Shown: piece after piece, positions 1 to 11,578 of the stretch
Numbering within the stretch: the first letter of the stretch is position 1
Layout of the letters: every line of letters starts with the position of its first letter
Assembly (NCBI RefSeq): GCF_050436995.1
Contig: NC_134749.1
Span: forward strand, 10,124,001 to 10,188,000
Length of the DNA: 64,000 bases
Direction of reading: 5' to 3'
Origin: Anticarsia gemmatalis
Taxonomy: Eukaryota; Arthropoda; Insecta; Lepidoptera; Erebidae
The notes under the pieces: model-generated
What the model was told of the DNA's origin: nothing
What the model saw: only the letters and a program-made list of their open reading frames with translations
Database searches by the model: none
Made by a program: the position numbers and the translations under genes

Positions 1-1631
1 CGTGAAAGTCCTTCCCTCGCGATTCTTTGTTATCACAGAATCTAGCTCCCAGACTCCTTTGTCCTACGGTATCAGAAGTACACGCATCTCGAACACCCTA
101 TTCTAAAGGTTATAAGGTTTAAATTCTGATGTCATAGAATTTAGGAAGCGAAAGTGCGCAAGCGTGAAGCTATCGACTGTCCACCCCCCTCACCCCCTCC
201 CTAAACCTGAATGTAGTGTTCACAGGACTCGAATAAAGGATAGATAGTACAATATGACGATATCTTTCATCTATTACGCCTGTAATACGTTGACATACAG
301 ATGACTTGAGAAACAATCTTGAAAGTTTCGCTCAAGAAAATTGTTTTTGAATCAATTGAATTTTTTATGGGTAGGTTTCACGCTATTGTTGGAAAACATC
401 ATGATTTGGTAGTATCGAGTGGCACACGTAACTGAACTTTGAAGTATAAATACTATTTTCTATTAATTTTAAGAACACCACAATTGTTTGAGAAATTGGA
501 TTTTAGGTATGATTCAAGATTGTTCTAATGTTTCACAATATTTAGAAGAGTTCGTAATCAAATTTCATAGGAACGGAAGTTAATAACCAATATTATATTA
601 AACGGTAGCTGGATTTAGCTTTGTTATTACCTTAGAGAATATTCAGTGTCCGGGAAACGGGTAGAAATTCAATATTACTGGTTGATGCAACTATATTGCA
701 CGGTCGCGGCTATTTTTAGATGGCCGGGGTTTAGCTCGCAGACCAGGTGTATTCATCAATAAATTGAATTCGTAATAGAAATAGGATATGTTGTTTGTAA
801 TTAGAGGTTTATGTTTATTGAAGTGCATTTTGATGTGACATATTATTTATCATTAGGTTGAAACTTTATTAGCAGTCTGGATGAAAGATTTTCAATAAAC
901 AGTGCATTTTTTCTGTAATTTTCCTCTCTTAATGTGTCTTGTTCTGTCGTGTATTTTTTCGCATTTTTGAGTAATGGTAAATATCATCTGTGAACTTGTT
1001 TTGGTAAATTTATATGTTTGCTTCAGAACCAATGTTATTCTCTCCTATAATTAATGCACGAGATAAGTTACAAACTCGTCGATATATTTAGTATTTCTCT
1101 GAAAACCAGAGGCTAATTTTATCAAGTCGAGCAACATTAATCTCATGAATACACACGACCAAATATAACATTACAGACTTATAATAAACAATAACATATA
1201 TAAACAATGAACCGTACAAGACAACATAAGGAACGCGACACCATAAACCTCGCTACACTATATTACTAGTATATGATACACCACATTTTAGACACCCCTA
1301 CTCTTTTCAGGGCCAGGGTTACACGTGCTACATTCGTGTAAGTCAAAGCACAGTCACCCTGCCATATACACGGTGCTTTATAACCAAGAAAGTAACCGAT
1401 ACTGAACTATTTCGAGTCGCAAGTTCATGGTAACTGTACCTACAAGTTATTGCTCCGTACATAGAATTGTTTACTGATTACAAATAGTTTACTGTTCTGT
1501 TAGCTTCCTGATATATTGGAGTTGAATTCGAGTTTGTATTTCGTGTAAGCTGTGTTTGGTTCAAGAGTATTTAGAAAATAAGCATCTTTTTTATACGCTT
1601 GCATAGTTCATCTAGGATTATTATATCAGGA
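1..1631. other. No gene recognised
   Basis: AT-rich non-coding sequence. No open frame above background, no splice-coherent exon and no clear repeat boundary. Confidence 0.6.
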
Positions 1632-1822
1632 CTAGCTGACCCGGCAAATATTGTCTTGCCATATAAATAAAAAAAAGTGTCACTTAGGGTTATGAAAAAT
1701 AGATGTTGGCCGATTTTCAGACTTCAGTATGCTCACAAAATTTCATGAGAATCGGTCAAGCCATTTCGGAGGAGTATGGCAACGAAAACTGTGACGCGAG
1801 ATATTTATATATTAGATTATTA
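1632..1822 (+). mobile_element. Dispersed repeat 'agctgacccggcaaa'
   Basis: gctgacccggcaaatattgt, ctcacaaaatttcatgagaa and cggtcaagccatttcggagg recur inverted at 14050-14220. No coding frame. Probably the 3' end of a LINE family or a SINE that shares it. Confidence 0.5.
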
Positions 1823-2680
1823 TCAGTCTAAAAGTATATACTCATAAAAAATGTCACCAGCAGCCTTATTTCATTGTCTGCGATCTAGATTAAGTTATTT
1901 CGTTGTTGTGTTGTAATAGGATTATAGGGAATTTTTAAGGCCTTTTCTTCAAAAGACTTACGATAGGAAAGAAGTGAGCAGAAAGTCTCATAGTACAATG
2001 CTTAGGTTAATGCTAGATACTTTTCAAAGTTGAAGTTTAGGACAAGATATAACGATCCTAAACAATACGCAATAGCAGCAACCTTGAAAGGTTTTCAGTG
2101 TGTCTTACGGCGAGCTTCACAATTTCTGAAATGGTATCGGCTAGCTTAACTAGTGGAATTTTCCCAAAAAAATCCGTAAATTACCGGTCACTTTATCTAT
2201 CAAATACGCTATCAGACACTTAATGAAATGAAAACAAAAAACTGATTTTCTAAGATATACAAAATTAGTTTTTATTAGTTTCTGAAAACATTTTTTTTTA
2301 TATACTTAGTGGTGTTTTCATTTAGGGGTGCGATATCATGAAATCGGTCCTTGGTCTTTCCCATTTAAATCAACAGTTATACAGTTATACCTTGTCATAC
2401 TGTCTGTTAAAATAAATATCTGTAGTATGATTTGTGTCCAATCGTTTATAATTGCACTCACGTATGTGCGTGTGGGTTGATGTCAAATACACACGCCACT
2501 TGCCTATTGCTATAAATAGATACAGTTGTCGCCTGCAATCATAATGTGGACGCAAATATTGTAGTTTTTTTGTCTGATTTTAATGCTTATATTAATATTA
2601 GTATGCTTTATGTACTGATCTGCCATAATAATATGCATTTATGTTATACTTTGATTACATTAGCAATTTAATAGTATGAC

Positions 2681-2895
2681 GGACCCCGTGGCGCAGAGGT
2701 TAAGGTGATCACCTCGCTTCAATCAGTGCATCGAGAGGTCGTAGGTTTGATCCCACACGGAACAAATATTTGTGCGATGCATAATTAGTTGTTTAGAGTC
2801 TGTTTGTACTTTGTGTCTGTTGTTTGTATGTTTGTTAAAGACCCGACATGAGCAATTCTGAGTGCGGGAGGTTTCTTAAAGAACAAAAAAAAAAC
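2681..2895 (+). mobile_element. tRNA-derived SINE, family A
   Basis: The head ccgtggcgcagaggttaagg (box A) and aggtttgatccc (box B) are followed by the family body (ttgtgcgatgca ... tttgtatgtttgttaaag) and an A-rich tail. No tRNA cloverleaf can be closed, so it is not a functional tRNA gene. Confidence 0.75.
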
Positions 2896-3112
2896 TTACT
2901 GTTGAACTGACTAAATTACGATGCAAAAAGAACGGCAAACGGAACCGAAAACTTAGCTTAAAATGTTTCATATTTCATCAGGAACTATATGATGCCATGA
3001 CATTACGGCATTACGATGCTTATTATGAAACCATACCTTCCGAACGTAAAAATGAATAAACGTCTCATAAACAAGAACCAATATTGAATAAAACATACAT
3101 AATATTAAGTCT

Positions 3113-3552
3113 AGATGCCATCAAAAACATTCTGTAAAAATCTCAAGTCTCGCCGTAAAAAGTTGTGAGATCTATATAATACCAAGTCGATTAATCTATT
3201 TAGTCTCTACTTAAAGGACCTTCTGTCTTAAGTTATTACGTATGTTATTATCATGCCAATTTAAAAAAAATACCTCTAAAACAAATAGACCGACCTGGCC
3301 ATCGCATGATTTGATTAGTTAATGCTCCTGAAATGTTAATAGCGAATTTGTGTTTTCTTGCGATGACCAAGTCGATCTATTTGTTTTAGAGGTATTTTTT
3401 TTAAATTGGCATGATAATAACATACGTAATAACTTAAGACAGAAGGTCCTTTAAGTAGAGACTAAATAGATTAATCGACTTGGTATTATATAGATCTCAC
3501 AACTTTTTACGGCGAGACTTGAGATTTTTACAGAATGTTTTTGATGGCATCT
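3113..3552. repeat. Near-perfect 194-bp inverted repeat (hairpin) with 52-nt loop
   Basis: Arm 3113-3306 is the reverse complement of 3359-3552. I found only three differences, all within the innermost 30 bp, and all C in the left arm against T in the reverse complement of the right arm. The outer 160 bp or so pair perfectly, including the AT-rich parts. No open frame is carried. It is either a young fold-back MITE or a locus able to produce long double-stranded RNA. No clear target-site duplication was seen. Confidence 0.9.
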
Positions 3553-3956
3553 CACTTCTTTTTGTAGAGCGAACATAAGTCCAATTTGTATGGAAAGACG
3601 TTTTTTTTTCATAATTCAACATATTTTCCTATGGGAATGTTGTTCTGTTTCATGGGCTAAACACCCTTACCCACCCTATACCCCCTCACGTTATGCCTCA
3701 TAAAGTAGGTACCTATTTACACCTATTTATTTTATTTTCTACAGTAATAATAATTCATTAACTGCAAATGTAACCTTGTAATCTTATACATTTATATGGG
3801 ATTACAAAGTTATTGTTGCAGTTGGTGTATTTAGAAAACTGGACCGAAATTAGAAAATATTTAATTTTTCCCATGATTAAGACACTAAACCCTATTTGTA
3901 TTCTAAATTTTAAGCTTCTAAGTCTGCTAGAAGTACCTTAGACTTTTGATGATCGG

Positions 3957-3990
3957 TGAGTCAGTGAGTCAGTGAATCAGTGAGTGACAA
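3957..3990. repeat. Short tandem repeat (gtgagtca)n
   Basis: Four units of the 8-mer with single changes, at the edge of a probable degenerate dispersed repeat running to about 4400. Confidence 0.65.
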
Positions 3991-5844
3991 AATTCAAAAT
4001 TTTAACAAGTTGTCATTCTTAAACTACTGGTTCAAATTGACTGAAATTTTAAATATACCGTGTTTATACAATGACTGATTAGTTGCTGAAAATTCAGGCT
4101 TCTTTTTTTATGCACAACGAAATTATAGGGGTGTCAAAAATAGCCCGAATTGCTTCGAGAAAAGGATGTTACGGCCGTGCCGCTTTTTTTTTGCTCGACT
4201 TGCGGGGGCACTTCCGTGCCCCCAGATAATATCGAACTGAAATTACACGATTACCTAAATATAGACGATATTAGAGCCACAATTAATAGGGTATATAACT
4301 ACCAGTCAAATCAACTTACTTTTATGAAATGTCAAAAATACACTTTAGTACAGAAATACGAAATAGTGACGTCACAGTTTCGTATTTTCGTTGGTATTAA
4401 ATGAGTGCCTAATAAAATGTTTCAGTCTGTAGTAAATACAATTTCAACATTATTTATCAACAAAATGACATAGTCTGGGCATTTTATATGAACCTTTTAC
4501 GAATACAAGTCTGATAATTTTTCGTTAACCCAGTCGACTACCCAGTTGTAAGCAGTATACCAAACTGTCGGTACATTGTACTTCAATTCGTATACAAAAA
4601 GCTATTGGAGAAAGCTTATTATCATATTTCTATATCACCTCTTAATATTCCCTCGGGGTATCCATCTATTACGGCTTAAATGTCCCCCCAGTGCCAAGGT
4701 CACATCGATCGACACATTGTGTGACAGAGACGCAGCTATACATCATGTCGGCTGTCTCTTTTCAACGGAAAAATATCCGATGAAACTGGTCTGTAGACTG
4801 TTGGTAAACAAAGGAAAAAGGGGAGGGGCAGTGATAACTGTTATCTGCACCTGTTTGGTTTTTGAATTAAGTAACATTCCATTCATTGTAGAAGCATGTA
4901 TGATGAATGGAATGTTCGAGCTACAACTGACAGTATACGCGTACATATCAACAAATTTGAAAGGCTGTGTTTATCAGTATCTGCTTAGATTCTTGTAGGT
5001 CATATAAGTATTGCGGGAATTTGAAAGAACCATCTTCGTGTTCTTCTAAAGACGTTAAATAACTCGATCGTTAACAAAGAAAATGTTGTTGTTCCCAATT
5101 AAGTGTGCTCATACGAAGGTAGTGTCATTATTTTCCTGTGTAAAATTACTGCTTTACACACCAATGACAAAAAAGTAGGTCTTTAATTAACCCAAATGCA
5201 TCATCGTCATTGTCATCAGTCCGGTCTAACCTACTACCTCTTAATACAGGAATCTATAGTAACCTGAATAGGCAATAATTCTACGACGCTCCTTTAAAAG
5301 TTGTTTCCATTAAATTCATGCATCCATAAAATAGCCTTGAATTTATAACGCAATTTACTTTTAAATTACAAGCAGCGTAATGCCCGTAACACGAAGCCTA
5401 CAACAAAGTTTATTAGAAGCAAGCTCATAATTACTGAGTGCCCACTTATACACTTGAGCACTCAGCCAGACAGTGTGCCAAACTAAAGTCCTAATTATAA
5501 ACTTTGTCTAATTGCTATTTGCGAATTTGCTAAAATTTTGGTTCGGCTTGTGAATAAAATCTCATATGTGATGGTCTACCTTAAATATATTTGAAGCAGA
5601 TATCTAAATAAGTACTTTCTAAGGAGTAAATAATAATATAAAACGTACCTACAACAGATGTTTAAAGAGAATATTACGAACAAGAAAAAAAATGCTGATG
5701 AAATAAAAAGCAATTTGTTCCCAAGCGACAATTACATTGAATTCCCTCCTATTGAGAACGTTCATTTTCCGCAATATTGAACTCGCCTGTGCTATTATCT
5801 ATACGTAGCATCATATTTACAAAGTCTGTGTCGATGAAAAATCG

Positions 5845-5930
5845 TGGGCGTGTTCGCCTACGTATCTAGGAGCCCTCTACGCCGTAGCAACTCGGCGCTA
5901 CGAGGCTACGAGTAAATTTTCAAGCCTGCG
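5845..5930. repeat. 'cgtagc'-rich dispersed repeat
   Basis: gggcgtgttcgcctacgtat and gccgtagcaactcggcgcta; a similar CG-rich, cgtagc-bearing segment sits at 20056-20160. Function unknown, probably a degraded mobile element. Confidence 0.35.
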
Positions 5931-6540
5931 ACATTTTATGCTATGTTGTATCCATTGCTCGTTTTGTCTGGAAAAGTAAGGTGTGTCCGAGGAGAAGCGC
6001 GTCAATGTATGGTAAAATTAAAAATAGTGTTGGTAACTATTTTGTAAATGTAAGGTAGTTATTGAAGGTGCTAGGACGCCCCCGCCTCGCCGGCCGGCAA
6101 GCGTGCGCCTCGACATGTTTACATCCAATGATATGCGTTTAATTTTAGTTTCAATAGATAACTCGCAGTCTCAGCTCAAATATACGTTTATTGGATACTG
6201 AAAGCATTTGGATCAGCTATTTAGAGAGATTGCTATGATTTTGTCCCCGTTTTATGGTAAAATTTATTGTTCAAATCGAATAACCTACATAGGAAGCGAT
6301 ACGTTATTTTATTGGCAAAATGCATAACGTTTCAAGGTTATAAAATAACAGCTGTTATGAAATAATTTACGACGCATAACGAACGGCATATGAATAAAAT
6401 ATGATGCAACGCGTAATATGAAATCAGTGTCAAATCCATTAACCCTCTAATGGAAAAGTTGAGCGAAGGTGCGGCTTGTTAAACGTAATTGTCTCTCATT
6501 TCCTATCTTAAAGCAAAAGTATCGATAAAATATTCGCTTG

Positions 6541-6726
6541 ATCGGACCGCTGACTCCGCCCAACCTCCCTTCAGCCTTCAGTTGGCATCGCAGGGCGCTA
6601 GTGAACGGACGTCGACCGCCATCTTGAAACGCGGCGCCATTCCGTGAACAGTTCTATCACTTCCTAGTCTCACACCATTTTAGTTCACAAGGAGGACTAT
6701 TCCAGAAAAAACGCCCGTATTTTTCG
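6541..6726 (+). promoter_or_regulatory. Probable promoter and non-coding first exon
   Basis: Locally GC-rich sequence with two GCCAT motifs (one within ccgccatctt, a Pho/YY1-type core) ends in a consensus splice donor: exon end 6726, then gtaagt at 6727. It contains no open frame with a start codon. The only plus-strand gene downstream without a defined 5' UTR is FAM13 at 25661, so this is inferred to be its distal 5' UTR exon across an intron of about 19 kb. It could also be the start of a non-coding RNA. RNA evidence is needed to link them. Confidence 0.4.
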
Positions 6727-8046
6727 GTAAGTCATTTATTTTTGTATAGACATTTGTCATAATATACGGTCTGTTTATTTAAAGACTTGTCAGTGGAGAT
6801 GTAAACTCAAGGACGCTATTGTTCTGTTTCTGCATTTGCACGGAGTAAGATTTTTGTCAGTTCCGACATTTTTCCTTTTAATTTTTATGGTACGGATAAT
6901 GTAAATAGCCCGGGTGAAGTGACATTAGTTCTTTTACGAGGTACTGACCTAGGCGAACGTTGCAAGTGAGCGGACCAACGCTTTTTATAGATCTAGAAGT
7001 GATAGTGAACCGATATGTGCATGTATTGATTTTTTGAGTGCCCGTTGTATTTTTAATTTGATTTGATTTTAGTTTGTTAATGTTGTGTGCGTAACTTTTT
7101 TATTAATTATATTGTTGATGTTTTTTTTTTACATTTGAGAAAAAAAAATTAAGTTTATGGTTTGAGTTGGAAATAGAGGCACTTAAAAATACTGTTTGTA
7201 AATTAAGAGTTTTAAAATGAATTCCCGTAAAAATGGGGTAAATCTAATAATCAATAAAATAAATTACGACAGTTTCTACTTTTTCCGGTAGACGTTCTGA
7301 ATTTTGTCGCGGATATAAAATCAAGAAATAACAAAAAAAATAATTTCAAGAAGAGAAATATTTACGTTTTCTTGATCAACAATCCTTGGTTACATCACGA
7401 AAGCCTTACGGGGATATTAGTCAATACGTATAAAGGACACGCCCACCGTGCGATCAACGAACCCCGGGTATAACCGGGTCAAACACTGTTCACTGTACCC
7501 GTCCACTGTCACTGTAGTGTTATGTAACTGTTCGTGTAATAACAAACCATGTATAAATAAACTTTATGTAAATAACTCGCACTTGTAGGACGAATTGAGA
7601 TGCTCCGTTTTGCGTGGCGGTGTACGTTTGGGAGTTTGGTTCTTGCGTTTCACTTTTCTCTTTTTATTGCGTTCTTTATTGAAACTTGCTTGCGCGTTGA
7701 ATTGTGGGTCCCCTGCCGTCATTTTTAAAGGCATCTTTTACGGTCAGAAGCTTGAAAATCTGACAATCAGTCTTACCGAAGGGTATCGTGTGATAGTCCA
7801 GGTAACTGGATTGAGGAGATCCGATAGGCAGCCGTGCTGTGTAAAATACAGGTAGTTATGCAGCTATTAGTCGGAAGAAAGGTTAGGCTGATGATTAATT
7901 TTGAACTTTAATGGGAAATCAGGATTATAATACAGAATCTCGTTGCAGGTTTTGATTTTTATTTTTTTTAGTTTGAATGGTCAAGGAAAATATTGAAAGA
8001 AAATGTTACATGCTTGATAGGTTAAGCAATTTTTTTATGGAATACA

Positions 8047-8103
8047 CAGTTCCCATCCCACAGTTAGCCGGTGTGGTGAAATCAAGGCCTAATCTTTCTT
8101 AAT
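8047..8103 (+). mobile_element. Short fragment of SINE family C
   Basis: gttagccggtgtggtgaaat and caaggcctaatc correspond to the family C 3' part. Confidence 0.35.
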
Positions 8104-9180
8104 TTCCTAGAGGATATACATATGTAGGTACCCAACAGCAATGCGTTTTTACTATAATATAACTGCGTCACCTGGGTGCCTTCTCGCGTTTAGTAATATG
8201 AATATCTTGATCTTTTTTCATAATCTTTATTCAATCTGTCAGCTCTTTATTCTTAATTTACTTGTTCAGCTTAAAATCTCTCTTAGAAAAATACTTAATA
8301 GATATACAATATTATACATGTCATTTATACAACTTTTTCTTACTCATACTTGCACAAAATTGTCACACAGAGTATGGTCTAATTTTAATGCTCCCTAGAG
8401 GTCCAGAAATTGATTTCATATTTCATTCACGGAACTAACTGCGCAGTGGTTGAAAGGGTCATGTCACTCGGCATTACAGGGACGTGACTGAAATGTTATG
8501 CAATTTTAATGTAGCTTTTATCGATCTTGTGCAATCATAAATTCTGATGTTCGTTATAGTTCTGACGGAAATTATGTTTTGAGGAAGTTATGACATTGGT
8601 CGGGTAATGTATTTGTTGCGTTGGATGCGCATTACTTATTGAAAGTCTATGACAAATGATGCAATTTTTAGAATGGACAATGCTTGTGGTGTCCGTTGTC
8701 CATAAGTGTCAGTCATTTTTACATGCATATTATTTGATTGACCTTAGATCGGAATAAGTTTTTGAATATGCTTAATTAAAAGATTTGCCGATGCCGATAT
8801 TGATACACAAATAACTTTAATTAATGTTGATTTATTTTGTAATTAGTGGAGGTACCGAAAGAAGTTTGAAATGGGTAATGGGAAAATTTTATACAACAAA
8901 CGTTCTATATAAGTATGTATCTTATAATCCATAAAAGTATAAGCAGGGATTCTCAGTTCCGCGATGTTTCGATGTTTGTTAGTCCCACGCAATTAGAGTG
9001 AGTCTTCAACCTTGAGAAATAATTATCTACATACCTTGAATATTAGCAAAGGAAAAACAAATATACGTAAAGAAAATTTGCATTTTATACATGTTATTCT
9101 TTACCGTGAGGTGCTTAGGCGCTGACTCTATACCAACGAGTATCGAGGATTTAATATTTTAAATGTATGTTTAATATTTT

Positions 9181-9300
9181 AAATGAGGCGCTGATTAGAT
9201 TTGCATTCCATTTTTTTCAATGGCAAGCCGGTTGTCTATAACTGTCCATAGTGCTAGCGAATTGCGCTTCTGGTTGGTAAACGATCGGTAAGCAAGCTTT
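9181..9300 (+). mobile_element. Degenerate fragment of the 'AGCCGGTTGTCG' MITE
   Basis: Shares ggcgctgattagatttgcat and aagccggttgtc with better copies at 40826-40990 and 50818-51150. Confidence 0.4.
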
Positions 9301-10632
9301 AGTGCTGACATTATATGGATGGGTAGTATATTTGAGTAGAGTGTGTTGGTACTTCGAAAGACAAGTAAAAAGTCGGTCCAAATTGTTATCTAATAAAATA
9401 CCTAACTGTCGTTACGTACCTTTTATGCCATTAATAAGAGTATTGAGAGTGAAATCCATACTACAACACTACCATTTCTCAAGGACACTGATAAAATGAT
9501 AACATTATCATACGGTGGTATTTGCATACTTCCGCGTTTCGTCATGTAATCTGATTTATGAATGGCATTTTGAAGTACCGGCTTATCGGTTAGTGATCTT
9601 TGAAAACAGGAAAAGAAATTGCGGAACCTTGAAGTCAGAAATATAAGCCGATCAATGTTAAGACGTCAATGTTTGAAGTACATTTTTAGAGAGCAGATTT
9701 TTACATAAAGCGGTACCTACGTCTTCTGGTGAAATCAGGTACATAGTAGGTACATATACTTAGATAGATTATTAACTATTTCACCGAAATTAATAAGTAT
9801 TTACTATTATTTGCTTGTTCTTTCGATCTCTTACCGTGATCAGTTTTCATTTGTATTCATTTAGAAATACGTTTTGTTATAAAGGTACAGTCAATAATAC
9901 ACTGTCACAATATCAATTTTTTTTTTGAAAATACAAATTTAATATTATTACTGTATATTGATCAATAAATAATATGCAGTGGTCGCAATTGTTTTTTGCG
10001 TTAGTCGTATTTTCATTGATGATAATTCTTTTCGAAATATAACAATGTATACTTATTTTGACGCTAACCAAACCTACTCGTTCATTACTTACGAGCTGAA
10101 AATAAATTGATATTAAAGTATTTATGATAATCTCATTGTTGTACCGAAACTTTGTCAGCGAGACAAAAAGTATCGTTACTTTTTATAACCGTAATAAATA
10201 GAAACTGAGTACTCTTTGTAATATAAAAACAACAAAATAAATATAAATAATCTTTCCATTATATTTTCTATAATGAAATATAGAATTATTATGTAAAAAC
10301 TACTCTGAAATAAATTTTAAACTGCTTCAATAATTTTGTACAAATACCTCCGTTTTACCAACTGATGCTAATATATTACGAACAATATGAAATAAAAAGA
10401 AATGCTCACTTCTAGTAGCATAATTACTTCGCAACAGATGATAACTAATGAAACGTTACGTTACGGAGACTTCCGTCATCATATACCAATTAGCAGTCGT
10501 TAAACGAAACAGAGACCGAGCGATCTAATGAAAAGTCCATTTATACGTATATTTTCTAGTTGTTTGTCCCTACGAGTTATATTACGGGTAATTTAGTTTA
10601 TGATTAACAAAAAATATATTATACCCAAAGTA

Positions 10633-10878
10633 GCAGTGGAAATAGCGCCCATAGACGGCTCATCGGTCGGTAAAATATCTATGGGTTAAGCAATCCTTGG
10701 CGCGGTCATTCCATAGATGGGTGACCGTATAGTGGTATTTGAACTGGTCATCTCTGTGCTTCGGAGGGCACGTAAAAGTCGATCTCGGTTGTTGTCAATT
10801 AAGATAATAACCGTTAAGCCACGTCAAACGCAGTTTGAACAACTTTGACACTAGGCTGACCACTAACCATACGATAAG
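10633..10878 (+). mobile_element. 5S-rRNA-derived SINE, copy 1
   Basis: gttaagcaatccttggcgcg and catagatgggtgaccgta (10712-10729) match the internal control region of animal 5S rRNA (box A GTTAAGCAACGTCGGGCGCG, box C TTGGATGGGTGACCGCC). The match covers only the central 5S part and the element continues into an unrelated tail (tgcttcggagggcacgtaaa ... cactaggctgaccactaacc) found elsewhere. It is therefore a SINE with a 5S-type promoter, not a 5S gene. Confidence 0.7.
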
Positions 10879-11182
10879 AGGAAGACCAGTTTAAATTACT
10901 TTTTTCGAGACTCTATCAAGCAGTACAACTAAAAACAAGGACATGTTGTCACTATCACTAACTCACGACATTTTATAAAATAAAGTCCTCTCAACACGTC
11001 AAACACAATTTTTTTTATGAGATTTTCATGTTGTGTTCAATACCTTCTAATTCTTAAGGAAGGTTTTATTGTTTAATGACTTAAGATTATTCAGTGTAAT
11101 CCGACGGAATATGTCAATAGACAGACAGGTTTAAAAGGGAAGACTTTGCCCAGCAGTGGGACACATAGAGCCGGCGAAGTCA

Positions 11183-11224
11183 GTGGAAGCCGGTAGAAGC
11201 CGGTGGAAGCCGGTGGAAGCCGCT
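11183..11224. repeat. Short tandem repeat (gaagccggt)n
   Basis: About four 10-bp units of gtggaagccg with single-base changes. Confidence 0.7.
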
Positions 11225-11429
11225 AGTATTTCTATACAATTATACCATCCACGTTTACTTGTGTTTGTGATCATGTACATTTCCCATGACGATCAATCAT
11301 CTGTGCCAGTTGTCATGGCAAATCACCGCAACAAACATACATTAATCATCATCAGGGCACTTGATGGGACTGATGTGACGGCGTTGCTATTTGTATAATA
11401 ATATGTCATTAGATCTACTTTACGGCTTA

Positions 11430-11578
11430 CACACTTATTCATGAACACACTATAAACCTATTTTAGTTAAAAAACTACTACAATATGTTTTCTCTTTTTC
11501 ATTTCGCTAAGGAGTGAAAGAAACAAAACTCTTTATAAGCCTTTCATAACTTCTTATATTTTTATGAATTAAGAGGTT
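11430..11578. mobile_element. TTATTCATAAA-type MITE, copy 1
   Basis: Ends cttattcatgaa and ttcataaaaat-type inverted repeat; the core around tttcatttcgctaaggagtg is shared almost exactly with 55628-55769. Confidence 0.6.

Larger units (their letters stand above)
3553..6540. other. No gene recognised
   Basis: Mostly unique AT-rich sequence. A 14-bp inverted repeat (4873-4886 / 4903-4916) and a 140-codon open frame (4576-4998) without coding character are present. 6070-6115 is locally GC-rich. Confidence 0.5.

Noticed and set aside
2681..2760. tRNA gene
   Set aside because: Box A and box B are present but no cloverleaf or proper acceptor stem closes, and the same head recurs with a SINE body at several other places.
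4576..4998. 140-codon open frame on the plus strand
   Set aside because: No recognisable domain, no splice context, a partly mirrored frame on the other strand caused by an inverted repeat at 4873-4916, and amino-acid use like translated non-coding AT-rich DNA.
10685..10730. 5S rRNA gene or fragment of a 5S cluster
   Set aside because: Only the central control region matches; the 5' and 3' thirds of 5S are absent or replaced, and the tail is shared with other dispersed copies.
11183..11224. CRISPR-like short repeats
   Set aside because: Direct microsatellite-type units without spacers, in an animal nuclear genome.
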